From assembly GCF_049310885.1 (NCBI RefSeq), contig NZ_JBMDYO010000002.1:372001-436000 (forward strand): 64,000 nt of DNA, in the 5' to 3' direction. The DNA is from CAYZJV01 sp049310885 (GTDB taxonomy: Bacteria; Spirochaetota; Spirochaetia; Sphaerochaetales; Sphaerochaetaceae). Shown here piece after piece: positions 43,488 to 52,058 of this stretch (positions are counted from its first letter, which is position 1; each line of letters begins with the position of its first letter). A program made the position numbers and the translations under genes. The notes beneath the pieces are model-generated. The model was given only the letters and a program-made list of their open reading frames with translations, made no database searches and was not told the DNA's origin.

Positions 43488-44738
43488 TTACTTTACCAGA
43501 AGTTTCTGCTCCTCGTAAGCCTCAAGGGGATAGTGTTCCATGACATAGTCCATATCCTTGTCACCCCGTCCGGAGAGATTGATCAAGATAGTCTCATCGC
43601 TCTTCATCGAACCGGCTACCTTGAGCGCATAACCGAGGGCATGGGAACTTTCCAAAGCAGGAATGATCCCCTCCAAGCGACTGAGATCGTAGAAGGCTAC
43701 CAAGGCATCGCGATCGGTGGCTACCACATATTCGACCCGCTTGATATCTTTTAGGTGGCAATGCTGTGGTCCAACTCCGGGATAGTCGAGTCCGCTGGCA
43801 ATGGAATAGACTGGTAACGGTTCTCCCTCTTTATCCTGCAGTAGGTAGCAGCTGAAGCCGTGGATTGTTCCTGGCTTACCATAGGTCATGGTAGCTGCAT
43901 TGTCTCCGGGAGCTGGGCCACGTCCACCAGGCTCGACTCCGTAGAGTTTCACTTCAGCATCATCGAGGAATCCACTGAAGATTCCAATCGCATTGGAACC
44001 ACCACCTACACACGCCATGACGTAGTTTGGCAGGTTGCCGGTCATCTCGATAAACTGTTCTCTGGCTTCCCTTCCTACTACGCTCTGGAAATCGCGGACC
44101 ATCATAGGAAATGGATGTGGCCCGACGACCGAACCAATGGCATACATCGTGGTCTCAGGATCGGCAAGGTAGGCTTCGAAGGCGGCATCGACTGCATCCT
44201 TGAGTGTCTTGGTGCCCCGGCTTACCGGAACTACGGTAGCTCCCAATACCTGCATGCGGCGAACGTTGGGATTCTGTTTCTCAACATCGATCTCACCCAT
44301 ATAGATATCGCACTCTAAGCCAAGCAAGGCGGCAGCCGTAGCAAGTGCCACACCGTGTTGTCCAGCTCCGGTCTCTGCGATTACTTTCTTCTTCCCCATT
44401 TTTTTGGCAAGCAGAACCTCACCGAGGCAGTGGTTTATCTTGTGGGCTCCGGTGTGGTTGAGATCCTCTCTCTTAAGGTAGATCTTGGCTCCACCGACTG
44501 CCTCTGAGAGCCGTTTTGCATAGTAGATGGGTGAGGGTCTTCCTGTGTAGGTCTGCTGCAGGTGGGTAAGTTCCTCAATAAAGGTGGGGTCTACTTTTAT
44601 CTTCTGGTATGCTTCGGTGATCTCCTGCATCACACCCACGAGGTTGGGAGGAAGATAAGCCCCACCATACTTTCCGAAAAAGCCCTTTTCATCGGGTTGT
44701 TGTGTATTCAATGCCTGTTTATCTGTTATCTTTGCCAT
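43488..44738 (-). CDS. trpB: Tryptophan synthase beta subunit
   Basis: 416 residues. Condenses indole with serine. PLP lysine in LNHTGAHKINHCLGE, phosphate loop CVGGGSNAIG, and the catalytic Glu in IAETGAGQHGVA; the block ending HPFPMMVRDFQ is typical of TrpB1. AAGGAG precedes the ATG. It overlaps the TrpR-like gene by 20 bases. No trpA or other trp gene lies nearby, so it may use salvaged indole or pair with TrpA encoded elsewhere. Confidence 0.95.
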   Translation of the reverse strand: MAKITDKQALNTQQPDEKGFFGKYGGAYLPPNLVGVMQEITEAYQKIKVDPTFIEELTHLQQTYTGRPSPIYYAKRLSEAVGGAKIYLKREDLNHTGAHKINHCLGEVLLAKKMGKKKVIAETGAGQHGVALATAAALLGLECDIYMGEIDVEKQNPNVRRMQVLGATVVPVSRGTKTLKDAVDAAFEAYLADPETTMYAIGSVVGPHPFPMMVRDFQSVVGREAREQFIEMTGNLPNYVMACVGGGSNAIGIFSGFLDDAEVKLYGVEPGGRGPAPGDNAATMTYGKPGTIHGFSCYLLQDKEGEPLPVYSIASGLDYPGVGPQHCHLKDIKRVEYVVATDRDALVAFYDLSRLEGIIPALESSHALGYALKVAGSMKSDETILINLSGRGDKDMDYVMEHYPLEAYEEQKLLVK

Positions 44739-45003
44739 AATCTCGCTCCTTTAAGACGATATTCATCTGCGACTCAGGGTCCTTGAGGATCTTGGATCCC
44801 CGGGTAATCTTACAGAGGCTGATTCCCAAATCGTTGGCGATCTCCCTCTGCGTCTTTCCATCGTGAAGGTCCTTCATGAGTCGCCACCGGAGCGCGAAGT
44901 CATATTTTTCCCTCTGGGTGAAGATCTCCTCGAAGAGTCTTTGCATCTCTTCGTAGTTGTTCGTCTTCGTGAATATGTCGATCAGTTCATGTAGGTCGTC
45001 CAT
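44719..45003 (-). CDS. TrpR-like (YerC/YecD type) transcription regulator
   Basis: 94 residues. All-helical DNA-binding repressor. TREKYDFALRWRLMKDLHDG then KTQREIANDLGISLCKITRG forms the helix-turn-helix, followed by SKILKD, close to TrpR family. The ATG at 45003 has GGAGGAG 4 bases upstream; an ATG 12 bases earlier is itself part of that site. It overlaps trpB, so tryptophan-linked control of this two-gene operon is likely. Confidence 0.88.
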   Translation of the reverse strand: MDDLHELIDIFTKTNNYEEMQRLFEEIFTQREKYDFALRWRLMKDLHDGKTQREIANDLGISLCKITRGSKILKDPESQMNIVLKERDYGKDNR

Positions 45004-45030
45004 TATCTCCTCCATCGGGTATTGGTAAGC

Positions 45031-45059
45031 ACGTTACTACAAGTAGAAACACTTGTCAA
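45031..45059 (-). promoter_or_regulatory. trpR-trpB promoter with operator-like inverted repeat
   Basis: TTGACA, 17 bases, TAACGT. ACAAGT-GTTTCT-ACTTGT (45039-45056) lies mostly in the spacer and overlaps the end of the -35 box. It suits autoregulation by the TrpR-like protein. Confidence 0.55.
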
Positions 45060-45065
45060 TATGTC

Positions 45066-45160
45066 CCTGGGAAAAACTCCACTTCACCACGTTAGGTTGC
45101 GAAACTGCCCCCTTCCAGGCCGATTTGTGTGTTTCGTGTGTTTCGCTCTTCCACGTTACC
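45066..45160. repeat. Dispersed intergenic repeat family A, copy 2
   Basis: About 95 bases matching 16651-16745. It lies between divergent genes, as copy 1 does. The core ATTTGTGTGTTTCGT and the flanking CACCACGT and TTCCACGT are conserved; the TGTTTCG unit is tandemly repeated in both. Confidence 0.75.
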
Positions 45161-45195
45161 CTGCATTCCAGGTATATTCTGGAGGCCTCGTTCAA

Positions 45196-45214
45196 AATGG
45201 GGTATATCCCCATT
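45196..45214 (+). promoter_or_regulatory. Perfect palindrome upstream of the iron-protein gene
   Basis: AATGGGG-TATAT-CCCCATT, 155 bases before the start codon and 8 bases before a TTGACA box. A possible metalloregulator site; no known consensus is matched with confidence. Confidence 0.5.
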
Positions 45215-45254
45215 GCAAAAATTTGACAACCATACGACAATTGTGTCGCTTCGC

Positions 45255-45347
45255 GAATGAAAGGTATGCAAGCAAACTTTCGTTTCCTGCACTCGCTCGG
45301 TAATGGAACCATGGTAATGATTCCGCTACCCTCGTTTCGTTGGGGAA
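45255..45347 (+). repeat. Dispersed repeat family B, copy 2
   Basis: 93 bases aligned almost without gaps to 46274-46366. GAATGAAAG, CTTTCGTTTCCTGCACTCGC, then a variable centre and CTCGTTTCGTTGG. It ends 22 bases before the iron-protein gene. Confidence 0.78.
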
Positions 45348-45368
45348 TAACGTGCTGGGAGGGTACTT

Positions 45369-46256
45369 ATGGCTGAAGAGATCCGTTTGAGTGATAAGAC
45401 AAGAAAACTCGTCATTGCCATGCAAATTGGTGAAGAGACTGAAACCATCATCTATAGAAAAATCGCCAGATGGGTGAAGGACGAACATAACAAGAATGTG
45501 TTGCTGAGAATTTCCGCCGAGGAAAAACGCCACGCTGATATCTGGAAGAAATACACCAATACAGTGGTAAAACCGTCCCGCATGAAGATCCTCTTCTTCA
45601 CGCTACTTGCGAGAATCCTAGGGTTTACTTTCGCACTCAAGCTCATGGAGCGTGGGGAAGCCGATGCCAGCGAACTCTATGGACAACTCGCTTCAGAAAT
45701 CCCGGAGGCAAAGAAGATTGCCCTTGATGAAGACCGTCATGAGCAGGAGCTAATAGCTCTCCTAGATGAAGAGCGACTGCAGTATGTAGGATCCATGGTA
45801 CTGGGACTCAGCGATGCCTTGGTAGAACTATCGGGAACACTGGCTGGTTTAACCTTTGCCATGCAAAATACCCGTCTTATTGCCCTATCGGGACTCATAA
45901 CCGGCATATCGGCTACTCTCTCTATGGCCAGTAGCGAATATCTCTCATCAAGAAGCGAGGGAGGGAGTAATGCGCTCAAATCGGGACTCTATACCGGAGT
46001 GGTCTACCTGGCAACGGTAGCCTTTCTTGTGCTTCCATACCTCTTGCTACCGAATGAGAGCTTCATGGTCGCATTGGCGATTATGCTCGGTACCGTGGTG
46101 ATCATCATTTTGGCATTCACCTACTACATTTCGGTAGCCAAGGATGTCCCATTCTTCAAGAGATTCGCTGAGATGGCAATTATCAGTCTATCGGTCGCAG
46201 GTCTCTCATTCGTTATCGGAATTATTGTGAAGGCAACCCTTGGTATCGAGATATGA
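45369..46256 (+). CDS. Ferritin-like domain fused to VIT1/CCC1 iron transporter
   Basis: 295 residues. The N-terminal ~130 residues are a rubrerythrin/erythrin-like four-helix domain with metal ligands in IGEETETIIYRK, AEEKRHADIW and LDEDRHEQELIALL. The C-terminal part (135-295) is a VIT1/CCC1 membrane domain with about five helices and the loop MVLGLSDALVELSGTLAGL. The layout matches MbfA-type proteins that export iron or manganese, so a role in metal detoxification is likely. GGGAGGG precedes the ATG. It is flanked by two direct repeats of family B. Confidence 0.88.
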   Translation: MAEEIRLSDKTRKLVIAMQIGEETETIIYRKIARWVKDEHNKNVLLRISAEEKRHADIWKKYTNTVVKPSRMKILFFTLLARILGFTFALKLMERGEADASELYGQLASEIPEAKKIALDEDRHEQELIALLDEERLQYVGSMVLGLSDALVELSGTLAGLTFAMQNTRLIALSGLITGISATLSMASSEYLSSRSEGGSNALKSGLYTGVVYLATVAFLVLPYLLLPNESFMVALAIMLGTVVIIILAFTYYISVAKDVPFFKRFAEMAIISLSVAGLSFVIGIIVKATLGIEI

Positions 46257-46273
46257 TTATCCGACTCCTCCGA

Positions 46274-46366
46274 GAATGAAAGCTATGTAGGCAAGCTTTC
46301 GTTGCCTGCACTCGCTCGGGAAAGGGACCTTTTCATGGACCATCTCCTCTCGCTTCGTTTGGCAAT
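46274..46366 (+). repeat. Dispersed repeat family B, copy 3
   Basis: 93 bases, same orientation as copy 2, starting 18 bases after the iron-protein stop codon and ending 9 bases before the end of convergent selD. AGGCAA-GCTTTCG-TTGCCT forms a perfect small hairpin. Confidence 0.78.
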
Positions 46367-46374
46367 GCAGGCAA

Positions 46375-47412
46375 TTATCGCACTGAAAGCCCCTTGCGTG
46401 TTTTGTCGGTATAGCCGATCACTGCAGCTTCGATTCCCTTTTTATACAATGCTGCCAGGATGGCGGAGGCTGACTCTCGCGGCACCGCTGCAAGGAGTCC
46501 TCCCGATGTCTGGGGGTCGAACAGTACGTAGCGCATTGCATCCTCCAACTGTGCATACCCATCTACGAAACGAGAACGGAATTCGATATTCGTGTAGGCT
46601 CCAGCTGGGATGAGCCCCATATCGGCGTACTCGGCTACTTTGGGAAAAAGCGGAACCTTGTCGACCTCTATGACGGCACCGACCGGGTTGTCGGATGCCA
46701 TTTCGCAGGCATGTCCGAGTAGCCCGAAGCCGGTGACATCGGTACATGCCGAGACGGGAAATTGCGATAGGACCTCGGCTGCATGCTTATTGAGGCGCAT
46801 CATAGACTCAAGCGCCAGACGCTCCTCTTCATCGGAAGCAATGGCAGCACGGGCGGCAGTATTCACCAGTCCTACCCCGACAGGCTTGGTAAGTATGAGA
46901 ACATCACCATCATGCCATGTGTTGTTCTGTAATACACGATCGGGGTGGATCGTACCATTTACCGAGAGACCAAATTTCACCTCGCTATCGCGAACGCTAT
47001 GGCCTCCGACCAGTGCGGTACCCGATTCCACAAGCGCATCCATCGCGCCTTCCATGATCTTTCTCAGATAACTGATATCCAAAATCTCTTCGGGAAAGCA
47101 CACCACACTTACAGCGCTCACAGGAGTCGCCCCCATCGCATAGATATCGCTGAGGGCATTGGCAGCAGCTATTCGTCCGAATGTCCATGGGTCGTCACAC
47201 ACGGGTGGAAAAAAATCGATCGTCTGTACCAGTGCGATTGTATCGGTGAGGCGATATACACCACAATCCTCTGCATGGGAGAAGTCGCTGATCAGGTTCG
47301 GATACTTTGGTTGGGTAAGACCACAGAGGGCTTTATCGAGTAGCCCAGGACCCAGCTTGGCACCACAGCCTGCAAATCGGGAAAATTGGGTCAATTTGAT
47401 CTCATCAACCAT
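46375..47412 (-). CDS. selD: Selenide, water dikinase (selenophosphate synthase)
   Basis: 345 residues. Makes selenophosphate from selenide and ATP. Catalytic Cys-Lys block FAGCGAKLGPG (Cys form, no selenocysteine codon). IDFFPPVCDDPWTFGRIAAA, GGHSVRDSEVKFGLSVNG and ACTDVTGFGLLGHACEMA are the AIR-synthase-like ATP-binding blocks. GAGG precedes the ATG, which lies inside the end of the desulfurase gene (8-base overlap). No selA, selB or selC is in the window, and its neighbours belong to the labile-selenium cofactor pathway. Confidence 0.95.
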   Translation of the reverse strand: MVDEIKLTQFSRFAGCGAKLGPGLLDKALCGLTQPKYPNLISDFSHAEDCGVYRLTDTIALVQTIDFFPPVCDDPWTFGRIAAANALSDIYAMGATPVSAVSVVCFPEEILDISYLRKIMEGAMDALVESGTALVGGHSVRDSEVKFGLSVNGTIHPDRVLQNNTWHDGDVLILTKPVGVGLVNTAARAAIASDEEERLALESMMRLNKHAAEVLSQFPVSACTDVTGFGLLGHACEMASDNPVGAVIEVDKVPLFPKVAEYADMGLIPAGAYTNIEFRSRFVDGYAQLEDAMRYVLFDPQTSGGLLAAVPRESASAILAALYKKGIEAAVIGYTDKTRKGLSVR

Positions 47413-48541
47413 AGAGTTCCTCCTTCACTACGGCAACGGTCTTCTCAATATCTTCTTGAGTAGTCGCATATCCGACCGAAAATCTGATTGCTCCACCATG
47501 CTCTACAGTCTGTAAATGCCGGTGTGCCCAAGGAGCACAGTGAAATCCAGAGCGGACAGCAATATCTTTTCCATAGAGAGCTCTCGATAGTTCCCCTATG
47601 GTTCCCTCCCGTACGGTGACCGAAATAACTCCAAGGCTCTCTTTATCGCTTGTGAGCATCCGTAGTCGGTCAAAACCGATGAGAAACTCCCACAGGGATC
47701 GGGCGGTCTGCTGTCGTTTTTTGGCGATTTCATCGAAATGCTTTCTCACATATACCAATGAAGCATTCGCTCCAGCAATCGCATGGATCGCCGGTGTTCC
47801 GCTCTCATATTTGTCGGGAAGGAAATCGGGTTGCACCTCACTGTCGGAGTGGCTACCCGTCCCCCCGAACCATAATGGTTGGGGAGAGAAGTCTCCATAG
47901 AGTGCCATCACCCCTACGCCAGAGGGACCGAGCAATCCTTTGTGTAATGAGAAACAAAGCGCTCCAGAGGCACCATGGGGAAAGGCGGGAAACGGTAATT
48001 CTCCGATAGCCTGAGAAGCGTCGATAACGAAGGGCACACTAAAGTCGACACAAGCTGCTACCATTTCATACACCGGATTGATCGCTCCGGTGATATTGTT
48101 TGCTGCCGTAAATACTGCCAAATCGAATGAGAATTTTCTCAGCTGCGTTCGAAAATCCTCAAGATTGACCATTCCGAATCGGTCGCATTCGGCAAACTGT
48201 AACTTCACTCCCTGCCGAGATAATCGATACAGTGGTCTTGCAACAGCATTATGTTCCACTGGTGTGGTCAAAACGGTATTTCCAGGCATTAGAGTTCCTA
48301 GGAGGGCAACATTTAGAGCCTCTGTTGCATTGCGGGTGAAAATGGTCTTCTCTAGCTCAGTCGGTGGCATGACAGATTGTAAAAGACTCCTACAGTCGTA
48401 CAACACATTGGCGGCGGCCATAGCGGGTGCATGGGCTGATCGCCCGACATTTCCGACGGGTTCGTCTATACTCCTTGCGATAGCATGCGCTACTGTAGGG
48501 GCTTTAGGCCAACTGGTAGCAGCATTATCGAGATAGATCAT
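47405..48541 (-). CDS. Cysteine desulfurase family protein of the selenium cluster
   Basis: 378 residues. PLP-dependent class V aminotransferase fold. PLP lysine in FSLHKGLLGPSGVG, the N-terminal YLDNAATSWPK, and the catalytic Cys loop RSGFHCAPWAH. It belongs to the subgroup that accompanies SelD and YqeB/YqeC. It probably mobilises selenium or sulfur for the molybdenum hydroxylase cofactor. It overlaps the XdhC-YqeB gene by 4 bases and selD by 8. Confidence 0.9.
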   Translation of the reverse strand: MIYLDNAATSWPKAPTVAHAIARSIDEPVGNVGRSAHAPAMAAANVLYDCRSLLQSVMPPTELEKTIFTRNATEALNVALLGTLMPGNTVLTTPVEHNAVARPLYRLSRQGVKLQFAECDRFGMVNLEDFRTQLRKFSFDLAVFTAANNITGAINPVYEMVAACVDFSVPFVIDASQAIGELPFPAFPHGASGALCFSLHKGLLGPSGVGVMALYGDFSPQPLWFGGTGSHSDSEVQPDFLPDKYESGTPAIHAIAGANASLVYVRKHFDEIAKKRQQTARSLWEFLIGFDRLRMLTSDKESLGVISVTVREGTIGELSRALYGKDIAVRSGFHCAPWAHRHLQTVEHGGAIRFSVGYATTQEDIEKTVAVVKEELYG

Positions 48542-50118
48542 ACGAACAACCTATTGGCATGAAAACTATCGATTGCCTCGAGTACGGCACCACCGAGGGC
48601 GAGTGCTTTATCACTTACACTCTTGCAGTGTTCAGGATTTCCCCTTGGGTCAATATCGGCAATTTTGAATCCCTTGGGAACCTCCAGTCCCGTATGTAGC
48701 AGTCCTCTGAGTACACCATCGAGTGTCGCATATACCGGCTCTTCGTCTACTTTTGCTAATACATCGCCTTTTTTCACGATGCTACCGATGGCGAGGTCAC
48801 TGGTGAATAAGCCTTCTGCGGGGGAGTGGATTACCCGTTCAACCCCGTATCCATTGATGATTCCCGGCACACCACTGTTCTCTTGTGCACTTCCTTCGAG
48901 AATAAGCTGTCCCAAATAGTGCCCTCGCTTTGTCTCCACGACTACATGGCAATCGGTGGGAGCACTAAATCCTGGGCCGAGTGCGATCACAAGGGGAGCC
49001 ATATCGACTGTCGTTCCTAGATTTTTCTTTGCTATAATGGCATCGACTACCACAGCTGGTCGTAATGAGGCGATTGCTTTTCCCTCTGGGTCTATCATCA
49101 ATGCCACTTCATTGGCATCCATGATCGATTTCGCTTGTCTATCACTTTCAGCCAATCGACACACCACACCATCGACAACAACACGCTTTTGGTAGACTGC
49201 CTCGCTAAAGGCTACTGTCCTGCGGATTGTAGTTGGTTGTCGGGTCTCCAAGGCTAGCACCCGGTAACCTGCCCTATGCAGTCGACAGGCAACTCCCGTA
49301 GCCAAGTCCCCTGCCCCTCGGATGATCACCAGATTCTCGGCCTTCCTACTCAGCGGTTTTCCGTCGGTGTGGTTTAGCACCATCATCAACTCAGCCACTA
49401 CGCCTACAGCAATCTGCTGGGGTGTCTCGGACCCGATATCGAGTCCTATGGGACTGTAGAACCGTTTCAAGTAGGTCTCATCAATGGCTTTTTCTTCACG
49501 CAGATATCGCCTAAAACCATTTACCTTGGTCCTGCTTCCTAACATACCAATGTAGCATGCTGGCGATGTAATTACCCGTTCGAGGACCTGCTTGTCTAAG
49601 TTGTGGGTTGCTATGATGATCGCAGTCTCACCATCAATGGACAAATCACTTAAAGCGTCGTCGACTGTCTCTCCTACATGGAAGGCGCTCACCCAGGGAA
49701 ACCGCTGTTGTGTGGCAAATTCTGCTCTCGTTTCTACCAATTCTATGTAAAATGAGCTGGCAGCTGCCAATCGGGCAATTTCGAGATTCACATGTCCTCC
49801 TCCTATCAATACCAGTCGGTAAGCAGGGGGGATCGTCTCAATGAACAACTCAACTGCACCTCCGCAGTTATGGCCCTCTGCGACTGTCAAGGACATATCC
49901 ATGGTCTCGTTCCTACGCTCTGCGATGCATCTGCGTGCCCGATTTATGGCCTCAAATTCTGAAGCCCCTCCACCCACGGTACCGTAGGTGGTTCCATCGG
50001 GAAGGACGATCATCTTCGCTTGGCTTCTGGGTGTGGATCCCTCGCTTTTGGTTATGGTCACCATAGCGAATGCCTGATTCTTCTTCTCCAACTCTGCCGC
50101 TTTTTCGAACAAATTCAC
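48538..50118 (-). CDS. XdhC - YqeB (EF2563-type) fusion
   Basis: 526 residues. The N-terminal ~260 residues are an XdhC/CoxI protein (AMVTITKSEGSTPRSQAKM, YGTVGGGASE, RLVLIGGGHVNLEIARLA, CYIGMLGSRTK, SPIGLDIGSETPQQIA), which inserts and sulfurates molybdenum cofactor in hydroxylases. Residues ~262-526 match YqeB of the selenium-dependent molybdenum hydroxylase system (VIIRGAGDLATGVACRLHRA, VIALGPGFSAPTDCHVVVET, SPAEGLFTSD). These are usually separate genes. It overlaps both neighbours by 4 bases. Confidence 0.88.
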   Translation of the reverse strand: MNLFEKAAELEKKNQAFAMVTITKSEGSTPRSQAKMIVLPDGTTYGTVGGGASEFEAINRARRCIAERRNETMDMSLTVAEGHNCGGAVELFIETIPPAYRLVLIGGGHVNLEIARLAAASSFYIELVETRAEFATQQRFPWVSAFHVGETVDDALSDLSIDGETAIIIATHNLDKQVLERVITSPACYIGMLGSRTKVNGFRRYLREEKAIDETYLKRFYSPIGLDIGSETPQQIAVGVVAELMMVLNHTDGKPLSRKAENLVIIRGAGDLATGVACRLHRAGYRVLALETRQPTTIRRTVAFSEAVYQKRVVVDGVVCRLAESDRQAKSIMDANEVALMIDPEGKAIASLRPAVVVDAIIAKKNLGTTVDMAPLVIALGPGFSAPTDCHVVVETKRGHYLGQLILEGSAQENSGVPGIINGYGVERVIHSPAEGLFTSDLAIGSIVKKGDVLAKVDEEPVYATLDGVLRGLLHTGLEVPKGFKIADIDPRGNPEHCKSVSDKALALGGAVLEAIDSFHANRLFV

Positions 50119-50936
50119 CCTATTCTCCTTTCTGGATCCTCAAGATCCACCTTGCTACCATCATAGAGGATAGTACCCTCATGCCACGAGAAGACAGTCA
50201 TTGAGAACGTGTGATCTTCCCCATTTCCATTCATGGTATTAACGATATTCCTAGCTCTATCTTCTTTTATAGTATCGCATTGGTTAAAACAGATCAGAAC
50301 TGGTATATGCGAACACCCCTTCAAGATTCCTTCTGGATGATCGGCGAGGATCCGGTAGGTTTTCTCGGATACCGTTTCCGAACTGTCTTTGGTAAGCTGC
50401 CGATACCGGTCGGACAAATACATCACCTGCTCGTCCAACTTGCTATCGATAGCTCCAAGGCCCACCAGAGCCAAGACCACATGAGTATTTGCGAGTATCA
50501 CCGGATCACGTTGAGCATGCATTTTCAAAGGAAGTCCTCTTGCGCCATCGGCTTCTATGAGGATGCGGTCGAAATCTCTGATAGTACGGTGCAGCGACTG
50601 CTCTTCGACCGATGTAATCTTAGGATACTCGTCCACTCCATACAGGGTAACTGCTCCACTTCGGGACGTAATCGATCGGTTGTCTCCCTTCTTAACCAGA
50701 TGATAATGATCAAACGGATAGTGGTGTCTGTCTGGATGGGCCATTTTTGTGGTGGTAGTCACGAGCACCCGCTTACCTTGCCCTGCCCAGTAGCGGGAAA
50801 GTTGTTCTATGGTAGTGGTCTTTCCTCCGCTTCCGGTCACACTGACAATCCAAGGTCCATCTTGGGGACAATGTCGTGCGATGCACGCATCGAGCATGCA
50901 TGCTATAGGATTGGGTTCTACTGCTACAATGGCCAT
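50115..50936 (-). CDS. yqeC: Putative selenium-dependent hydroxylase accessory protein YqeC
   Basis: 273 residues. P-loop protein. SVTGSGGKTTTIEQLSRY is the Walker A, LVTTTTKMAHP and LIEADGARGLPLKMHAQRDP are hallmark blocks. Known only by co-occurrence with SelD-dependent molybdenum hydroxylases. It is the first gene of the four-gene selenium operon. It has no ribosome site: a -10 box ends 6 bases before ATG. Confidence 0.88.
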   Translation of the reverse strand: MAIVAVEPNPIACMLDACIARHCPQDGPWIVSVTGSGGKTTTIEQLSRYWAGQGKRVLVTTTTKMAHPDRHHYPFDHYHLVKKGDNRSITSRSGAVTLYGVDEYPKITSVEEQSLHRTIRDFDRILIEADGARGLPLKMHAQRDPVILANTHVVLALVGLGAIDSKLDEQVMYLSDRYRQLTKDSSETVSEKTYRILADHPEGILKGCSHIPVLICFNQCDTIKEDRARNIVNTMNGNGEDHTFSMTVFSWHEGTILYDGSKVDLEDPERRIG

Positions 50937-50942
50937 AGGCCG

Positions 50943-50971
50943 AGTCTACCACTGTCCCATTATGCAGTCAA
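50943..50971 (-). promoter_or_regulatory. Selenium operon promoter, predicted leaderless
   Basis: TTGACT, 17 bases, TAGACT, then 6 bases to the yqeC ATG. Confidence 0.7.
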
Positions 50972-51095
50972 TAATATAACGGCAGAGTCACATAAAGCAG
51001 GTCAATACTTTTTAGGGTTATACCCATAAAAACTTTTTCATTGGTACACTGATATCGCTTTCGGCGCTATACTATGCTCATTGGAGGAAAGCTCT

Positions 51096-52055
51096 ATGCG
51101 ATACCTAGAATTGAAACAAGCGGCACATCAGATTTCCAAGATAGCTATCGGCACTACCTATTTCGGCACCGAAATTGATGACAAGCTTTCACTGCGCATG
51201 CTCGATGTATTCGCGGAACTCGGTGGTACGACCATAGATACCGCTAGGATGTATGGGCAGGAGTATCCCGGTGGTCCAAGTGCGAGTGAGACTATTATCG
51301 GAAAGTGGCTTCGCTCGAATGGTATGCGGGAGAATATGGCTTTGGTGACTAAAGGGCTCCACCCGACGCCCCAGGGGGAAAGCAGATTCACGCATAAGGC
51401 ACTGCTGGTAGATATCCAACGAAGTCAGGATGAACTTCAGACAGACTATTTCGATATCTGGTTCCTCCATCGGGACGATCCGTCCATTCCGATTCAGGAG
51501 ATCATGGAGATGATCGATCCCTTGGTCCAATCGAAGACAGTCGGCGCTTTGGGAGCCTCCAATTGGTCTATTGAAAGGATCGCGGAGGCCAATACCTATG
51601 CACTCGACCATGGACTTTCCCCCTTCTCTATCAGTGAAATCCAATGGAGCCTAGCCGAATCGACTCCACAACGGATGGGAGATGAGACTATGGTATGTAT
51701 GGATGATAGAAGTCTCCAATGGTACCGTGACGCCCAGATGCCGGTACTGGCATTCTCTTCCCAGGGTAAAGGGTTTTTCAGCAAACTCATTGAACATGGG
51801 ATCGATGGATTGAGCGAAAAGAGTCGCAATCGGTTCCTTTCTCAAAAGAATATTGCTAGAGCAGAGCGGGTAAAGATAATTTCATCAGAGGAGCAGGTAA
51901 GTCCTGCTGCGGTAACTGTTGCCTATATCGTCAATGAAAGTCCCTCATCGGTAGCCATCGTAGGCTGTTCCAGCGTGGAACAGTTGAAGGACTCCCTAAG
52001 TGGTGCAGATCTGGTATTGGATCGCAATCGACTCGATTTCCTTTTAGGGAGGTAG
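51096..52055 (+). CDS. Aldo/keto reductase
   Basis: 319 residues, TIM-barrel NADP-dependent oxidoreductase. Tetrad: Asp and Tyr in IDTARMYGQEYP, Lys in ALVTKGLHP, His in DIWFLHRDDPS. The nucleotide block near the C-terminus is SVAIVGCSSVEQL. GGAGG precedes ATG 51096; an in-frame TTG 15 bases upstream overlaps that site. DUF2804 follows after 3 bases. The substrate cannot be told. Confidence 0.9.
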   Translation: MRYLELKQAAHQISKIAIGTTYFGTEIDDKLSLRMLDVFAELGGTTIDTARMYGQEYPGGPSASETIIGKWLRSNGMRENMALVTKGLHPTPQGESRFTHKALLVDIQRSQDELQTDYFDIWFLHRDDPSIPIQEIMEMIDPLVQSKTVGALGASNWSIERIAEANTYALDHGLSPFSISEIQWSLAESTPQRMGDETMVCMDDRSLQWYRDAQMPVLAFSSQGKGFFSKLIEHGIDGLSEKSRNRFLSQKNIARAERVKIISSEEQVSPAAVTVAYIVNESPSSVAIVGCSSVEQLKDSLSGADLVLDRNRLDFLLGR

Positions 52056-52058
52056 GCT

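Larger units (their letters stand above)
45004..45368. other. Divergent intergenic region rich in repeats, 365 bases
   Basis: From left to right it holds the trpR promoter, repeat family A copy 2, a 19-base palindrome, a TTGACA box (45223-45228) without a clear partner, and repeat family B copy 2. No protein-coding region is supported. Confidence 0.6.

Noticed and set aside
45022..45303. Small frame in the trpR/iron-protein intergenic region.
   Set aside because: Composed of repeat family A and palindromes; no start signal.
45192..45533. Minus-strand frame overlapping the start of the iron-protein gene.
   Set aside because: Covers repeat family B and is antisense to a strong gene.
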